Shown here: positions 32,001 through 38,013 of the stretch, one piece after another | How positions within the stretch are numbered: position 1 is the first letter of the stretch | How the letters are laid out: each line of letters begins with the position of its first letter | Virus record (IMG/VR): IMGVR_UViG_3300005581_000030 | Span: 1-44,426 of that record | From: a virus | Length of the DNA stretch: 44,426 bases | Direction: 5' to 3' (one strand) | The notes under the pieces: model-generated | Seen by the model: the letters and a program-made list of their open reading frames with translations, nothing else | What the model was told of the DNA's origin: nothing | The model's database searches: none | Made by a program: the position numbers and the translations under genes

Positions 32001-34026
32001 TGGTTTTACGACAACCAACCCGATTGTTGCTGAAGTTATTCGCAACGAACAGACAAGAAACAAGTTCCTTAGCATGCGTGGTCTCCGTGAGATTGACCTG
32101 TTTGCCGCCGCTCTTGCTAAAAAGAATGCTGTTGAAACGCAGTTCAACAATGGTGGCAAGGACGCTGTTGTACAGATTGATGCCGAAGGTTACGCCCTTC
32201 TTGAACGGTACTTCCCAGAACTTACTGAAGGCAAGGAAGGCCCAGATGGTAAGCCCATCTGGAAGATTAACTTCAAGATTAACAAGGAGGCTGGCTACGA
32301 GGATTCGTTTGCCACTGCTGGATACGCTAAGCGTGTGCGTGAAGAGAAGAAGGTCGGAGAGATTGCCCTAGAGGGCGGTCTCATTGACAAGGCTTTCAAT
32401 TACTTCTTGGACGAGGTGACCATGAACCAGTCCCACATCGAGCATGCTATTGCTAGACTCAGTGGCAAGGAACGACTGGCTGAACTTACCGCCCCAGAGA
32501 ACCTTTCCCCCAACGGCAAGATTGACATTAGAAAACTCAATGTCGAAGAACTAGACTTTGCTTTCCATGTGCTAGGCAAGGCTAAGATTACAAACGAAAA
32601 GGCACACATGTCGGTCATCGAACTGACGAGCAATCCGTTGTATGCCAAGAGCATGATTCTTGCCTTCTCTAGAAACAAGGAGGGTAGCCTACAGTCTATC
32701 TTTGGAGACGACCCTCAGAAGTCTGCCACCTTCCTTGCACTGAACCTTAGTGATAAGAAGAAGTTTGTTGACGAAATCGTTAGACAGATTGAATTCTCCA
32801 AGGACAAGATTGAGTCCGAAAAGGCTAAGTCCAACAAGGAAACCATTGATGCTTCCATTGCTACGGCTTGGAAGGTTAAGGAACTGGAGAAGATTTCCAA
32901 GGAGCAGGTGGATGCCGCCAAGCACCTGTTACTTGAGTTGGCTAAGACCGACTCTGCGGTCAAGGCATACAAGGGGAAGGTGGAACAGTTCTGGTCTAGC
33001 AGACCGCAAGCCAGAACAAACATCCTTAGCATCGATGACTCGCTAAAGTTGCTTTCTCCCAACATGGAATACGGCAAGGCTATCATTGGTGCTGACGGTA
33101 AGACCGTTGATGTTCCAGTTGCTAACCCCAACGATGCCTTGTTCAGAACGGCTAACGGCATGTTCCACGCCTTCAAGCAGGGTGGTTCGTACAAGTTGTT
33201 CTTCGCTGGCTACAAGTCTGCGGACGGAAATGTCAGCATTGCTCCGTCCCACATTATGACGGCTCCCGACCTACAGAGATTGCAGGTTGGCATTAGAATG
33301 TTCCATGACGATGTGAAGCGTGTGGAGGTCATGTCTAAAACCGCAACCGACAGCATTGAACTTAAGGGTGCTGAAGTTGCCTCGTTCTCTGGTTCGTTCT
33401 TTGAGACGCACGGTGGCTCTATTGCTCCCGACCTGTTGAAGGCTCTGCAATTTAACCTTGCCCAGATTGGCAACTACCCCGACACGACATGGCTGGTCAC
33501 GCCAGAGAGCGGTAACAAGAGACAGATTGTTATCTATCCTAACACCACTACATGGGACAAACTCCATAACAGCGGAGAATACATTAAGAAGGATGGCTCG
33601 TGGTATAAAGACCCTGCTGTGCAAAACGCCCAAGAGCGTCTTGACCGTGCCCGTCTTGAACTAGAAAGCCAGCAGGTTGCCGATGTCACTACGGCTGAAC
33701 CAAAGCCCAGCGAAATCATTTCCGAAACCGCCAACATATCCAAGCACGACCAGCCCGATGCAAAGGACAAGAGAGCCGAAGCCATCGACAACAAGGTGGT
33801 CATGCAGGTCATCGAAGAGGGCGACATCTATAATGGCACTAGCGTGGAACCCGCCATGCAGGATTGGACTGCTCTAAAAAATAGAGACGGATGGGTAGTC
33901 ATGCGGGAGCAGAGTCGTGATGCCAAGGGATGGAAGACTAGGTTCAAGACCTTCTTCCCCAGCGGTGTGCTTGCTGGCATTGATGCAAACGAGGAGGACG
34001 CTGTGTCCAGAATGTTCAATGAGTGA
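23059..34026 (+). CDS. Giant 3,655-residue ejection/polyvalent protein (gp16 position)
   Basis: At 10,968 bp it takes about 25% of the genome. By order it is the last of three ejection proteins (T7 gp16 position), but it is nearly three times gp16's length (1,318 residues). Residues about 225-445 are Gly/Ala-rich with several hydrophobic stretches (near 310-344 and 402-444) that could insert in membrane. Residues about 1220-1322 resemble ADP-ribosyltransferase-like domains of large polyvalent phage proteins ('PYRVFASNKEGGVHYAWF' … 'ADMGYKAVVARTND'). A short repeated linker (AE-x-TR-x-RLGL) follows at about 1340-1390. Long charged helices fill most of 830-3400. I found no lysozyme-type, helicase, methylase or HExxH motif. 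Confidence 0.75.
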   Translation: MSKSFYYDNAESLEKIRQDMAFLDSVKDPLKNPYNLAAKEEAPKEDDVLTKGEREAYLIGNYAKGGYVPTADGYLAYETWKKQNEPSAWGTIWEAGKHAVSTVAGGIYDTVASGDILNPLTVGGTVVESGGRGTRYFVNMLDQIKYDPTNPIHRTLFQQGTPEQRYADFQKGLEFQRETAEIEKAGYWVPKKEWDVEGWKIRTFNESGVAAGEMVLDPSILMPQLKIGSMLGRTALGSAITKSAARIAVKGANLAERAAMKIEGGAGKVAGTAMGIFEYPANKASEFLGIETLTTSNGKVIAKDSIIRGSGVALGVGAYLAQIPFAAPVAGIWLGAKVTEITGKTIAEALGHAKTPSYLTIADRLAYQSTDPAVRAIGGIAMRTNGFTDWATQGVKSTFHGSMYGGAFGFALAGEEGFYSGVGTGIGLAGSFHMLGGAYGIVGNRKERQIANAQKHFSYVAEGFDEAKRYGVNRLLQNIEEVYGQEKMFRTMANIAAAERFNKNGKNLILTTEQIQSILGDSPDWAEYQKLMKDPQFGGYTTRRAGSGEIVTIINADYAAHSAVSGELFHSALLQRYGQGMKEHIVKSLLGTADSDGFLYKLAPETRIKMLEDFKRAYLELDDTSGGGAQRSMLKSFDEAIERVKRGEKPETLYPIFEEYAEAYFNRWVEDKPIDYLLRGSNPFESVFDGAKKMVRGLIDRDIEQVGGRMQFKSGEPEGFFLDGNGKRVVVPEFDKVMRLLVREMKRDPDALEGFPIRDNVNQHHVMLKDAEYLFTKDESGKLVRKNEEQMEVEWSKGITGLMNAHAKLKPEEKGLRFTQRVLSAVEEDVEGAFAPKSKKATELEKEAKRLEKITKQRQAKLLREAARAAKLSDKEQRKLAREQESNLDAEVEQLREQSEYEGVVEYKIEGYMTDAEINLFTEHLPKAVVQRMAAFNRVIHTKGSDGNNALRFDYESETSQNFSYTKEGSPTGAGNEKNSGRVKTRDIVPYEMILKFERKRLTKSLRAKYGIDDADAMYAAIKPVLLVNGIDMKALDRRVRYAYNHMRRQNATSSISSATVKMYYESEEEIHHDIKRLLGNYSLGDIAMAGADFFGGGSEGRAKRDIINGIIGARPVRFSPDKMQKKGYHYPLDLQRPMTGPKSRYEGGPLNEAFMAFTSFRVDRMLDRPKHLHGEGFYYDHDYAHPMNKGNFQPRSKALRDHVGRPLSYSERQLQDETVFKSPSGEPYRVFASNKEGGVHYAWFDEGRAVDNHSQHTEGYISLRNNEVLDMLNDGKIDSVKDLNADFMRKVADMGYKAVVARTNDGDRVVAFTDFNKFKQTDVSAFDQLLGNFAPKSRSIAEITRERLGLTGATPATPEAGKPMTLAERTRARLGLPQSPVEMLAERTFGVPKAEPIKIDVATDIVVGTPERQMSPEQTAKVQKSLAIRKGLLAERGLQGEIRKEILTNRRKFAEAMAKTKEFKGWSSTEVFDSMYTSIWGENATISITSGGKVSLGVIQSLSPKEYGAYRRDGVLPSDIKQRTIADIDMALMENWKRRHLLQQSLAKTKANVKIAFDERRKQEAKYSTELDAIRNELIQMLASYKMFDVADDVLGAEIGKKRVGQTYRKEVTPEVGGWTPAKQITALNSPDTFAQSKDRAFSYKTLKALYPLLGRTDPITAMDVLSLATPEMKDIRKEMSTSALKHVIEEFNQYNLVEHRKWLADKQKSLTQYAKEKEKLDNDIKSAESTSKKYDTSEARARSNELASKIRETEKSQDPIIEEWNMQDYKEEMVHELLQLKPDERAESIDAYRKQFDISGRTDEWPEVEQLLIKSGILPPEKMTKEYGRIVEVNDGERRVLGGVSENYKDAMDEAYRVLQQSMKKDKTITPLQRFTVMMQSVARHYKKNPALREKMKQLESLFKETEQLTDFNLKRAYKKMLDYGFVSMNWDGDGKKVVLDATGHYVERVSPPKKEIGMDFGKLRMPKGWTMKQERVVLTSTDGIKVSNHEMEKAIRDMRARFGEQLEQLSDDQIIELAKDNKAGVATETVKEGRRIGEDKLTNIYLTGEARTIRRWAAFEERKDNTYEETDSRIIYVEKKPKYILAKGVKSDKMMVIPVSETTFDKKKGTFYWSRDRQLNEKTKARSYSNIESWLGEEGTVFRSVHDLTLGDTSDVYGAYKPNGWHIDGKYFKTQDEAKRLAVIDAENNHAYEAVYKTAKRLDKDAYITVLQMIQNSTGITYQNAIKEAIGFQGTRKKWIDNPDYNPNKPWSLQDNPRKIQVKEDFTGANVPPEFKKLAIYRAGNMLLVTSDNRRDVLTRLTAEAKVSVRGGRTKNIEAIAREAIGERETGKKVLGDLYRIVKDENGQMAGIDWITHYDNPRQVSEMITKMNDQSYVDLDTAVEFQRRLTKEIKPVLAKAFKEEKKKIYTVLTENPKKIREIRSRLNAIEEAHEKSVEDTGIIIKKGLKPSAKKDFINRNLDRLNRQTNELTDTIERKLHYIFTMGFHRRPEVAERLIGEGKYFEDKTSVDNYYEEILEDRRRQRYIRDENGNVLIEYPETDALSTKKKLEDSLGEIEKSWSDMMPKNRATALLEDVLNGTYNEEHELLTKQIDFLKRQLSMAAGGTEKVKAGLTGLSIDKKAGAGRWIGPKEQAAEEAKLARIEKSIPKKYEEVPLGTVEKLLEGTQGLSDKKVERFPTYLPPEGESFVSARDYLDRFQRLVSDIAEANKKFGDSASLDKLDLQKILDTDADLLPTKEVDAHVARQESLDAMKDNIRNIEEYFDRSTQPQEGKDFKSAVDVWGLAEGQWMAEISENRINAAVRAAMEGRQDHVILANRANQKIKTHYEGIIKARMAVIDANFAKLSPELKPIYIKYLERVRDGLAVERAAELERVQSEIATINETAVEYSLTPDNPKLAGLLAKWQELGMKGDPMTMYSSKEESVRRMFPFLFSEFYPSRQDIATSSSYTKWESRATDEAVASDTTKTGNRQGMNVGGFTTTNPIVAEVIRNEQTRNKFLSMRGLREIDLFAAALAKKNAVETQFNNGGKDAVVQIDAEGYALLERYFPELTEGKEGPDGKPIWKINFKINKEAGYEDSFATAGYAKRVREEKKVGEIALEGGLIDKAFNYFLDEVTMNQSHIEHAIARLSGKERLAELTAPENLSPNGKIDIRKLNVEELDFAFHVLGKAKITNEKAHMSVIELTSNPLYAKSMILAFSRNKEGSLQSIFGDDPQKSATFLALNLSDKKKFVDEIVRQIEFSKDKIESEKAKSNKETIDASIATAWKVKELEKISKEQVDAAKHLLLELAKTDSAVKAYKGKVEQFWSSRPQARTNILSIDDSLKLLSPNMEYGKAIIGADGKTVDVPVANPNDALFRTANGMFHAFKQGGSYKLFFAGYKSADGNVSIAPSHIMTAPDLQRLQVGIRMFHDDVKRVEVMSKTATDSIELKGAEVASFSGSFFETHGGSIAPDLLKALQFNLAQIGNYPDTTWLVTPESGNKRQIVIYPNTTTWDKLHNSGEYIKKDGSWYKDPAVQNAQERLDRARLELESQQVADVTTAEPKPSEIISETANISKHDQPDAKDKRAEAIDNKVVMQVIEEGDIYNGTSVEPAMQDWTALKNRDGWVVMREQSRDAKGWKTRFKTFFPSGVLAGIDANEEDAVSRMFNE

Positions 34027-34321
34027 CCGCTCCCTACAGGAAGTAGCCGCAGAGTTCATCAAAGGTGGATGGATTGTAGCCATCCTTGGTGCTCTGGGAG
34101 CAACGGCTAGGCTTATGCTGTCCCCGCAGAAGCACCACTGGATTGTGTGGGCTAAGAAGATTACGGCTGGTGGTATTGTGGGGGTGCTTACCTACTTTGC
34201 CCTATACCCCATCGACATTGACCCCATGTACAAGGCGGTCATGTTTAGCATCAGCGGAGCCTTGGCTCCAGAAATCTTTGAAGCAGTAACCATAAAGTTT
34301 AAAGAAAAGTTTCTAAAGTGA
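34019..34321 (+). CDS. Holin (LydA / superfamily III-like)
   Basis: 100 residues from ATG at 34019, which overlaps the end of the giant gene by 8 bp; longer in-frame starts lie within that gene. Three hydrophobic segments lie at about 14-29 (GGWIVAILGALGATARL), 46-62 (ITAGGIVGVLTYFALYP) and 69-85 (YKAVMFSISGALAPEIF). A charged tail (KFKEKFLK) follows. The 'LGA.aRl' and late 'G..aPei' pattern resembles LydA-type holins. It would time lysis by permeabilising the inner membrane. The next gene is spanin-like, supporting a lysis cassette. Confidence 0.7.
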   Translation: MSDRSLQEVAAEFIKGGWIVAILGALGATARLMLSPQKHHWIVWAKKITAGGIVGVLTYFALYPIDIDPMYKAVMFSISGALAPEIFEAVTIKFKEKFLK

Positions 34322-35076
34322 TTAGACTTGTTTTATGTATACTGGTTCTTGCTCAATACGGTTGTGCTACTGTAGAAGAAGTTAAACCTGTGACCAAGGT
34401 AGATGTCGTTGAGAACATCGACAAAGACCTGTACATTAACTGGCTGGAGGCTGAGATAGGGGAAGCGGCTGGTGCTATCAAGGTTGTCAGCCAAACCCTC
34501 CCAGAAGGCAATCCCAAGGCCGTTCTGACGCTAACCTATGATAGACTGTCTGGTATTAAGGAACCGACTGTCACAGAAATCGAAAAATACCAAAAGGCAC
34601 TGAAAGATGCAAAAACACTGGCAGTCGAATCAGTGAAAGCCAAAGAAACATCAGAAGAATCCACACGACTGTATGCAAAAGTCGAAGCGACAGACATAGA
34701 GAATAAGTCGCTAAAAAGACAGTTAGATTTAGTAGAAGCACAGCGAGAGCAGGAAGCCAAAGAAAAGGCTATTCAAGACACATTGAGCGACATTACTAAA
34801 ACCTGCAAATGGGTAGGTGCGTTCTTCTTACTGGCATGCCTTGGCATGGTGTTCGTGTCTAGGTATGCTACGGCTAGCATTTGTGGTGGCATCGGGCTTG
34901 GGCTTATTATGGCTCCCATCTTTGTGCCGACCATTATGATGAACCCCATATTCCAAAACGGTATAATGATTTTGCTTTTGATTGGAGTTGTATATGGCAT
35001 GTGGCTGGCTAAAAAGCACACCAAGCCACTTGACAAACAGCCTACGCCCGTCAAAGTCGAAGGCGAGTTAGGCTAA
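34318..35076 (+). CDS. Lipoprotein with coiled coil and C-terminal membrane spans, candidate unimolecular spanin
   Basis: 252 residues from GTG at 34318, sharing bases with the holin stop; no in-frame ATG gives the signal sequence. Residues 1-16 form a lipoprotein signal ending in AQYGC (Cys16, lipobox). Residues about 84-155 are charged helical coiled coil (EIEKYQKALKDAKTLAVESVKAK…). Then come three hydrophobic spans near 165-181, 186-206 and 213-230, and a polar tail. N-terminal lipid anchor plus C-terminal membrane domain is the layout of u-spanins, which fuse outer and inner membranes in the last lysis step; known ones have a single C-terminal span. It implies a Gram-negative host. Confidence 0.6.
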   Translation: MIRLVLCILVLAQYGCATVEEVKPVTKVDVVENIDKDLYINWLEAEIGEAAGAIKVVSQTLPEGNPKAVLTLTYDRLSGIKEPTVTEIEKYQKALKDAKTLAVESVKAKETSEESTRLYAKVEATDIENKSLKRQLDLVEAQREQEAKEKAIQDTLSDITKTCKWVGAFFLLACLGMVFVSRYATASICGGIGLGLIMAPIFVPTIMMNPIFQNGIMILLLIGVVYGMWLAKKHTKPLDKQPTPVKVEGELG

Positions 35077-35126
35077 TGCAGGTGGCGTTGGGTATTGTGC
35101 GTTTGTGGGATTAGCCTAGTTTAAGC

Positions 35127-35166
35127 GGACTACCCCTCTGACTAACCTGCTAGGAGGGGCTAGTCC
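35127..35166. terminator. Hairpin between converging modules, possible bidirectional terminator
   Basis: GGACTACCCCTC (35127-35138) pairs with GAGGGGCTAGTCC (35154-35166) with one bulged base and a 15-base loop. It lies in the 96-bp gap between the last + strand lysis gene and the end of the - strand operon, where a two-way terminator is expected. No T-run is present on either side, so intrinsic termination is not certain. Confidence 0.55.
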
Positions 35167-35172
35167 CACCAT

Positions 35173-35511
35173 CTACTCCTCATCGTTATCGTCCCAAAAC
35201 GGGGTGTCAGTGAACCCTTCCGTCTCGGCATCAGATTCCCGCACAAGAATTGGCTTCGGGTCTGGCATATACGGTATAGCCCGCTCGGTGTTGTAGTCAA
35301 CCATCTCGGATGCTTGCTCGTATGTAAGGTTATCTTTGAGGCAGAAGCACTCGACAACCGTTTCGTAGTCATAGAGTGCTCCACCAGTAGTTGCATCTTT
35401 GCCAGCGAGAGCAGAGTCAAGCCAGAGTCTAGGCTCAAGGAGGGTACATCCCTTATAAGCATCTTCATTTTCTTTTAGTTCGGCTTTGCTGACTTTTCTA
35501 GGCTTTAACAT
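35173..35511 (-). CDS. Hypothetical acidic protein, last gene of - strand operon
   Basis: 112 residues, not recognised. The C-terminus is strongly acidic (SDAETEGFTDTPFWDDNDEE). The middle contains 'ETVVECFCLKDNLTYEQASEMVDYNTERAIPYM', likely helical. It overlaps the preceding gene by 14 bp, so it is probably co-translated. No membrane segment. Confidence 0.65.
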   Translation of the reverse strand: MLKPRKVSKAELKENEDAYKGCTLLEPRLWLDSALAGKDATTGGALYDYETVVECFCLKDNLTYEQASEMVDYNTERAIPYMPDPKPILVRESDAETEGFTDTPFWDDNDEE

Positions 35512-35743
35512 AGTAGTGAAGGACAGGGTAGGTTCTTTTTCCAGTAGTAATAGTGAAGTACTTAGTATCGATTTTCTCGGGGTTTCTTTCGTGTGCCCTG
35601 TTTAGCATTCTTTGGGTGTGCTGTAAGGTTCTTCTTCTTTTTTTTGCAAACTGACTTGCGGTTGTCCAGCCCTTTGGCACTTCGTCCACACAAGCGTTGT
35701 TTACCATTCTCTCTAGGGCATCTAACTGCTTCTTGGTCATCAT
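35498..35743 (-). CDS. Hypothetical small basic protein
   Basis: 81 residues (MMTKKQLDALERMV…; the second Met at 35740 is an alternative start). The segment 'PKGWTTASQFAKKRRRTLQHTQRMLNRAHERNPEKI' looks like a short helix-turn-helix-style basic region, followed by a beta hairpin (KYFTITTGKRTYPVLHYYV). It could bind DNA, but no family is recognised. Overlaps both neighbours. Confidence 0.6.
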   Translation of the reverse strand: MMTKKQLDALERMVNNACVDEVPKGWTTASQFAKKRRRTLQHTQRMLNRAHERNPEKIDTKYFTITTGKRTYPVLHYYVKA

Positions 35744-36480
35744 AGGTCAGCGTGTGAAAAGATGAATTGTTTTCCGACTTTGTGTGCTTGCCACACTTTC
35801 CAGTTACTTCCTTGTACAAAGCCATATAGCCAGCCGCTACCCCATCTGCTCGTTGCCAGTCGGTGTTTCGCATAGCCCATATCTCCCTTGCGGCACAGAC
35901 ATCCTCCAGAGAAACCCACTGCCCCTCCGTGCTTCCTAGCACACACTTGTTCGATTCTGTGAATGTGCCCCATGAGGACTGCACCTTTGGGTTCGCAATA
36001 GTGTCTGGCATGCTCTTCGACAGCGTATGGGCCACAGGTAAAGCCGTGGCAGGTTTTGATTGGCCCCATGGTATGAATGCCTTCATCAGCATGGTAATCG
36101 TAGATTTTACGGCAACCATTGCTTTTGAGATGGTTCCGAATGTCGGAATCCAACTGCATGCAGTAGTCTTGTTTGAGTCCGTTTGAGGAACTGGAGATAA
36201 TTTGGCTGAGTCTGTCTTCGTGGTTTCCATAATGAAATACCGTGGGTTTATATCTAGAGATAAAGTCCATTCCCGCCCGCACATCAGCGGCAAGGGACTC
36301 GTTCTCTTCTTTTCCAGAAGCACCCCGTCTTAGGCTTCGGAAGTCAAAGCAGTCACCAAGATGGATACGCTCTTGGGGCTGGAATTCTTTAATAAACTTA
36401 AACAGTTCGTTTGCTACAGATTTTTCAATCATGTCACCGTGGTTGTCTCCTACGGCTACAAACTTAATACGCTTACTCAT
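35740..36480 (-). CDS. Metallophosphoesterase
   Basis: 246 residues from ATG at 36480 (MSKRIKFVAVGDNHGD); 23 upstream in-frame codons are rejected because they run into the neighbouring gene. The calcineurin-like set is present: GDNHGD (11-16), LGDCFDF (41-47), GNHED (85-89), TCHGF (143-147) and GHIHR (171-175). These ligate two metal ions. The substrate is unknown; phage members act on nucleotides, RNA 2',3'-ends or phosphoproteins. Several extra cysteines (CGGCLC-like region near 193) are notable. It lies in the replication operon, so nucleic-acid or nucleotide processing is a reasonable guess. Confidence 0.85.
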   Translation of the reverse strand: MSKRIKFVAVGDNHGDMIEKSVANELFKFIKEFQPQERIHLGDCFDFRSLRRGASGKEENESLAADVRAGMDFISRYKPTVFHYGNHEDRLSQIISSSSNGLKQDYCMQLDSDIRNHLKSNGCRKIYDYHADEGIHTMGPIKTCHGFTCGPYAVEEHARHYCEPKGAVLMGHIHRIEQVCARKHGGAVGFSGGCLCRKGDMGYAKHRLATSRWGSGWLYGFVQGSNWKVWQAHKVGKQFIFSHADL

Positions 36481-36670
36481 TGTTGATGTCGAATGTGGGG
36501 TTTTGTAAAACTTTAAATTGGTCGGTACGCATATGACGAATAACACCATCTTTTTCTAGAACAACAGCGAAAATGTCATTAGACCAAGTGCCACCATCCC
36601 GCACATACATTAGCCAACCGTAGCCGATGTCGGTGCTGACTGGGATAGGATTGCGGAATTCGTAAATCAT
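36473..36670 (-). CDS. Hypothetical small protein
   Basis: 65 residues, not recognised. It is beta-rich: 'DIGYGWLMYVRDGGTWSNDIFAVVLEKDGVIRHMRTDQFKVLQN'. It overlaps the gene upstream by 4 bp and the metallophosphoesterase downstream by 8 bp, consistent with a real operon member. Confidence 0.6.
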   Translation of the reverse strand: MIYEFRNPIPVSTDIGYGWLMYVRDGGTWSNDIFAVVLEKDGVIRHMRTDQFKVLQNPTFDINNE

Positions 36671-36945
36671 TTCCGCTTAGCCAACTCCTTTTGGCACAAC
36701 TTAATGTCACGATGAATGCCACGCCCATTTGTCTTTAGAACATTCATGTATGACTTAATTTCTTCGTCCTTCATTTTGGCGATGCTAGCCATAGACTGTG
36801 CTTCATATTCAGAAACAAGGCTGGGAAAATTGTACCGATTTTTAACTTTACCCAAAGAGGAATAGTTTACACCAAATTCTGCTCCAGCCTGTTTAGCAGT
36901 AAGCCCTCTTGCTAAGGCTAGCCTGTATGCGTCTTCTAGTCTCAT
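36667..36945 (-). CDS. Small helix-turn-helix protein
   Basis: 92 residues. The N-terminal 40 residues, 'EDAYRLALARGLTAKQAGAEFGVNYSSLGKVKNRYNFP', read as a helix-turn-helix: 'GLTAKQAGAEFGVNYSSLGKVK' matches the typical 'T.kqaA..fGv...tl.k.k' pattern. The remainder is a charged helix ending in KRK. It is a possible transcriptional regulator or DNA-structuring protein of the operon; the target is unknown. Confidence 0.6.
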   Translation of the reverse strand: MRLEDAYRLALARGLTAKQAGAEFGVNYSSLGKVKNRYNFPSLVSEYEAQSMASIAKMKDEEIKSYMNVLKTNGRGIHRDIKLCQKELAKRK

Positions 36946-37238
36946 TAGTCAATAAGATGGTCTAGTCTCGGTGTCGGACGCTTGTAGGCATCTCCGCTAT
37001 GTCCTTCCGCAGAAACGCCAGAATGTCTTCCGCTTCTTTCAGCGTTAGCATTATATACTTCTGCTTTCCTCCTCTCTTCGCCCACCCAATTAAGTAGGCT
37101 AGACGGGAGTCCGCTTTTAGTACGCTTCTTTTCGGATTCATAAATATTGAGCAGGGTAGCCAAGTCTTGGGCATCCATTCCAAGCATCATGGCACACGCC
37201 CGCAGGGTGTTGCTTTTGTGATTGTTGTTGTTGTACAT
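36945..37238 (-). CDS. Hypothetical small protein
   Basis: 97 residues beginning MYNNNNHKSNTLRAC. Not recognised. A helical N-terminal part (ACAMMLGMDAQDLATLLNIYESEKKR) precedes a disordered, His/Gly/Arg-rich C-terminus. It lies directly after the tRNA-Arg in transcription order and shares one base with the next gene. Confidence 0.55.
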   Translation of the reverse strand: MYNNNNHKSNTLRACAMMLGMDAQDLATLLNIYESEKKRTKSGLPSSLLNWVGEERRKAEVYNANAERSGRHSGVSAEGHSGDAYKRPTPRLDHLID

Positions 37239-37245
37239 TCGGAAA

Positions 37246-37317
37246 TTGCCCCGCTTGGAATCGAACCAAGATAACCCGCTTAGAAGGCGGGTGTTCTATC
37301 CGTTGAACTACGGGGCA
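37246..37317 (-). tRNA. tRNA-Arg (anticodon TCT)
   Basis: On the - strand: acceptor TGCCCCG pairs fully with CGGGGCA; the D-arm is GTTC-AACGGATA-GAAC; the anticodon stem CCCGC / GCGGG has loop CTTCTAA (TCT, reading AGA); the T-arm is CTTGG-TTCGATT-CCAAG; the discriminator is A. CCA is not encoded, unlike the tRNA-Thr. It lies between the ERF gene and a small gene in the replication operon, so it must be processed from that transcript. AGA is very common in the late genes. Confidence 0.93.
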
Positions 37318-37323
37318 GAAACC

Positions 37324-38010
37324 TTAGTAGGGGTCTTGCTCGGACGACTCGGAGGCCGACTTGATGGCAAGAAGAGCCTGTGCCGACTTCTTAAGAAGCA
37401 AGTCCTTGGGGTTTACCTTGCCAGTCTTTTCCCACGGCTTAGGCTCCCAAGTGTTAGCCCAGTACTGGAGGTCACTCAACGGCAGGTTGTTAAGCGTAGT
37501 ACCCTTGTTCTTGCCAAACGGGACAGGAAGGTCGAAGTTGGGTTCACCGCTTGAGGTCTGCGGGGCAGGAGCAGGGTTGTTGAAGGTCTTCGTGTAGGTG
37601 GGCATCACGGGAGTAGCGGCTTGCCCATCGTCATCATTGGTAGCCACGCCCGCCACGGAGGCCAGCGAGTATCTCCGAATGTACGAGATAATGGAACCAG
37701 CCTTCTGCCCGTCCATCTTGTCATCCTGCTTAATGAGGCAGTCAGTTTCAAGGGAGCCACCGTCAGCATGGATGACGATGGTACGGACACCAACACCCTC
37801 GCTGTTTCCAATGGGGCATTGCACTACGGCAAGACCATGCTTGGCGAACACAGGCTTGATAGCCTTGAGGTGGGCAGACAGGCTGGCGTAAGAGTTCTTA
37901 TGAAACGGATTGGTAGAGTCAGCAATGACATCTTCCAGTTCGGCAATAGCAAGCACGAGGGACTTGCAGAGGGCGGCTTGACGGTCTTCAAACGACATAT
38001 CGGTAGACAT
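37324..38010 (-). CDS. erf: ERF-family single-strand annealing protein
   Basis: 228 residues. The core (about 30-130) shows ERF features: 'NPFHKNSYASLSAHLKAIKPVFAKHGLAVVQ', beta strands 'GVRTIVIHADGG', and 'QKAGSIISYIRRYSLASVAGVATNDDDG', the family's GSaiTYarRYaL…ddDdD block. The C-terminal part, 'PVPFGKNKGTTLNNLPLSDLQYWANTW' (about 162-188), resembles the C-terminal module of exodeoxyribonuclease X-like proteins. ERF rings anneal complementary single strands; here it would work with the RecE-type exonuclease encoded upstream to recombine or circularise phage DNA. Confidence 0.9.
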   Translation of the reverse strand: MSTDMSFEDRQAALCKSLVLAIAELEDVIADSTNPFHKNSYASLSAHLKAIKPVFAKHGLAVVQCPIGNSEGVGVRTIVIHADGGSLETDCLIKQDDKMDGQKAGSIISYIRRYSLASVAGVATNDDDGQAATPVMPTYTKTFNNPAPAPQTSSGEPNFDLPVPFGKNKGTTLNNLPLSDLQYWANTWEPKPWEKTGKVNPKDLLLKKSAQALLAIKSASESSEQDPY

Positions 38011-38013
38011 AAA

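Noticed and set aside
23059-34026. Giant protein as an N4-type virion RNA polymerase (similar length, about 3,500 residues)
   Set aside because: I could not find the T7/N4 RNA polymerase motif set (TxxGR, R…K…YG, HD in order). Isolated 'YG' and 'HDD' occurrences are not in the right arrangement.
23059-34026. Giant protein as a DarB-like antirestriction methylase-helicase
   Set aside because: No GxxGxGKT/S Walker A and no NPPY/F methylase motif were seen on reading the sequence.
35562-36323. 253-codon - strand frame overlapping the metallophosphoesterase
   Set aside because: It lies in another frame of a clear enzyme gene and has no family resemblance.
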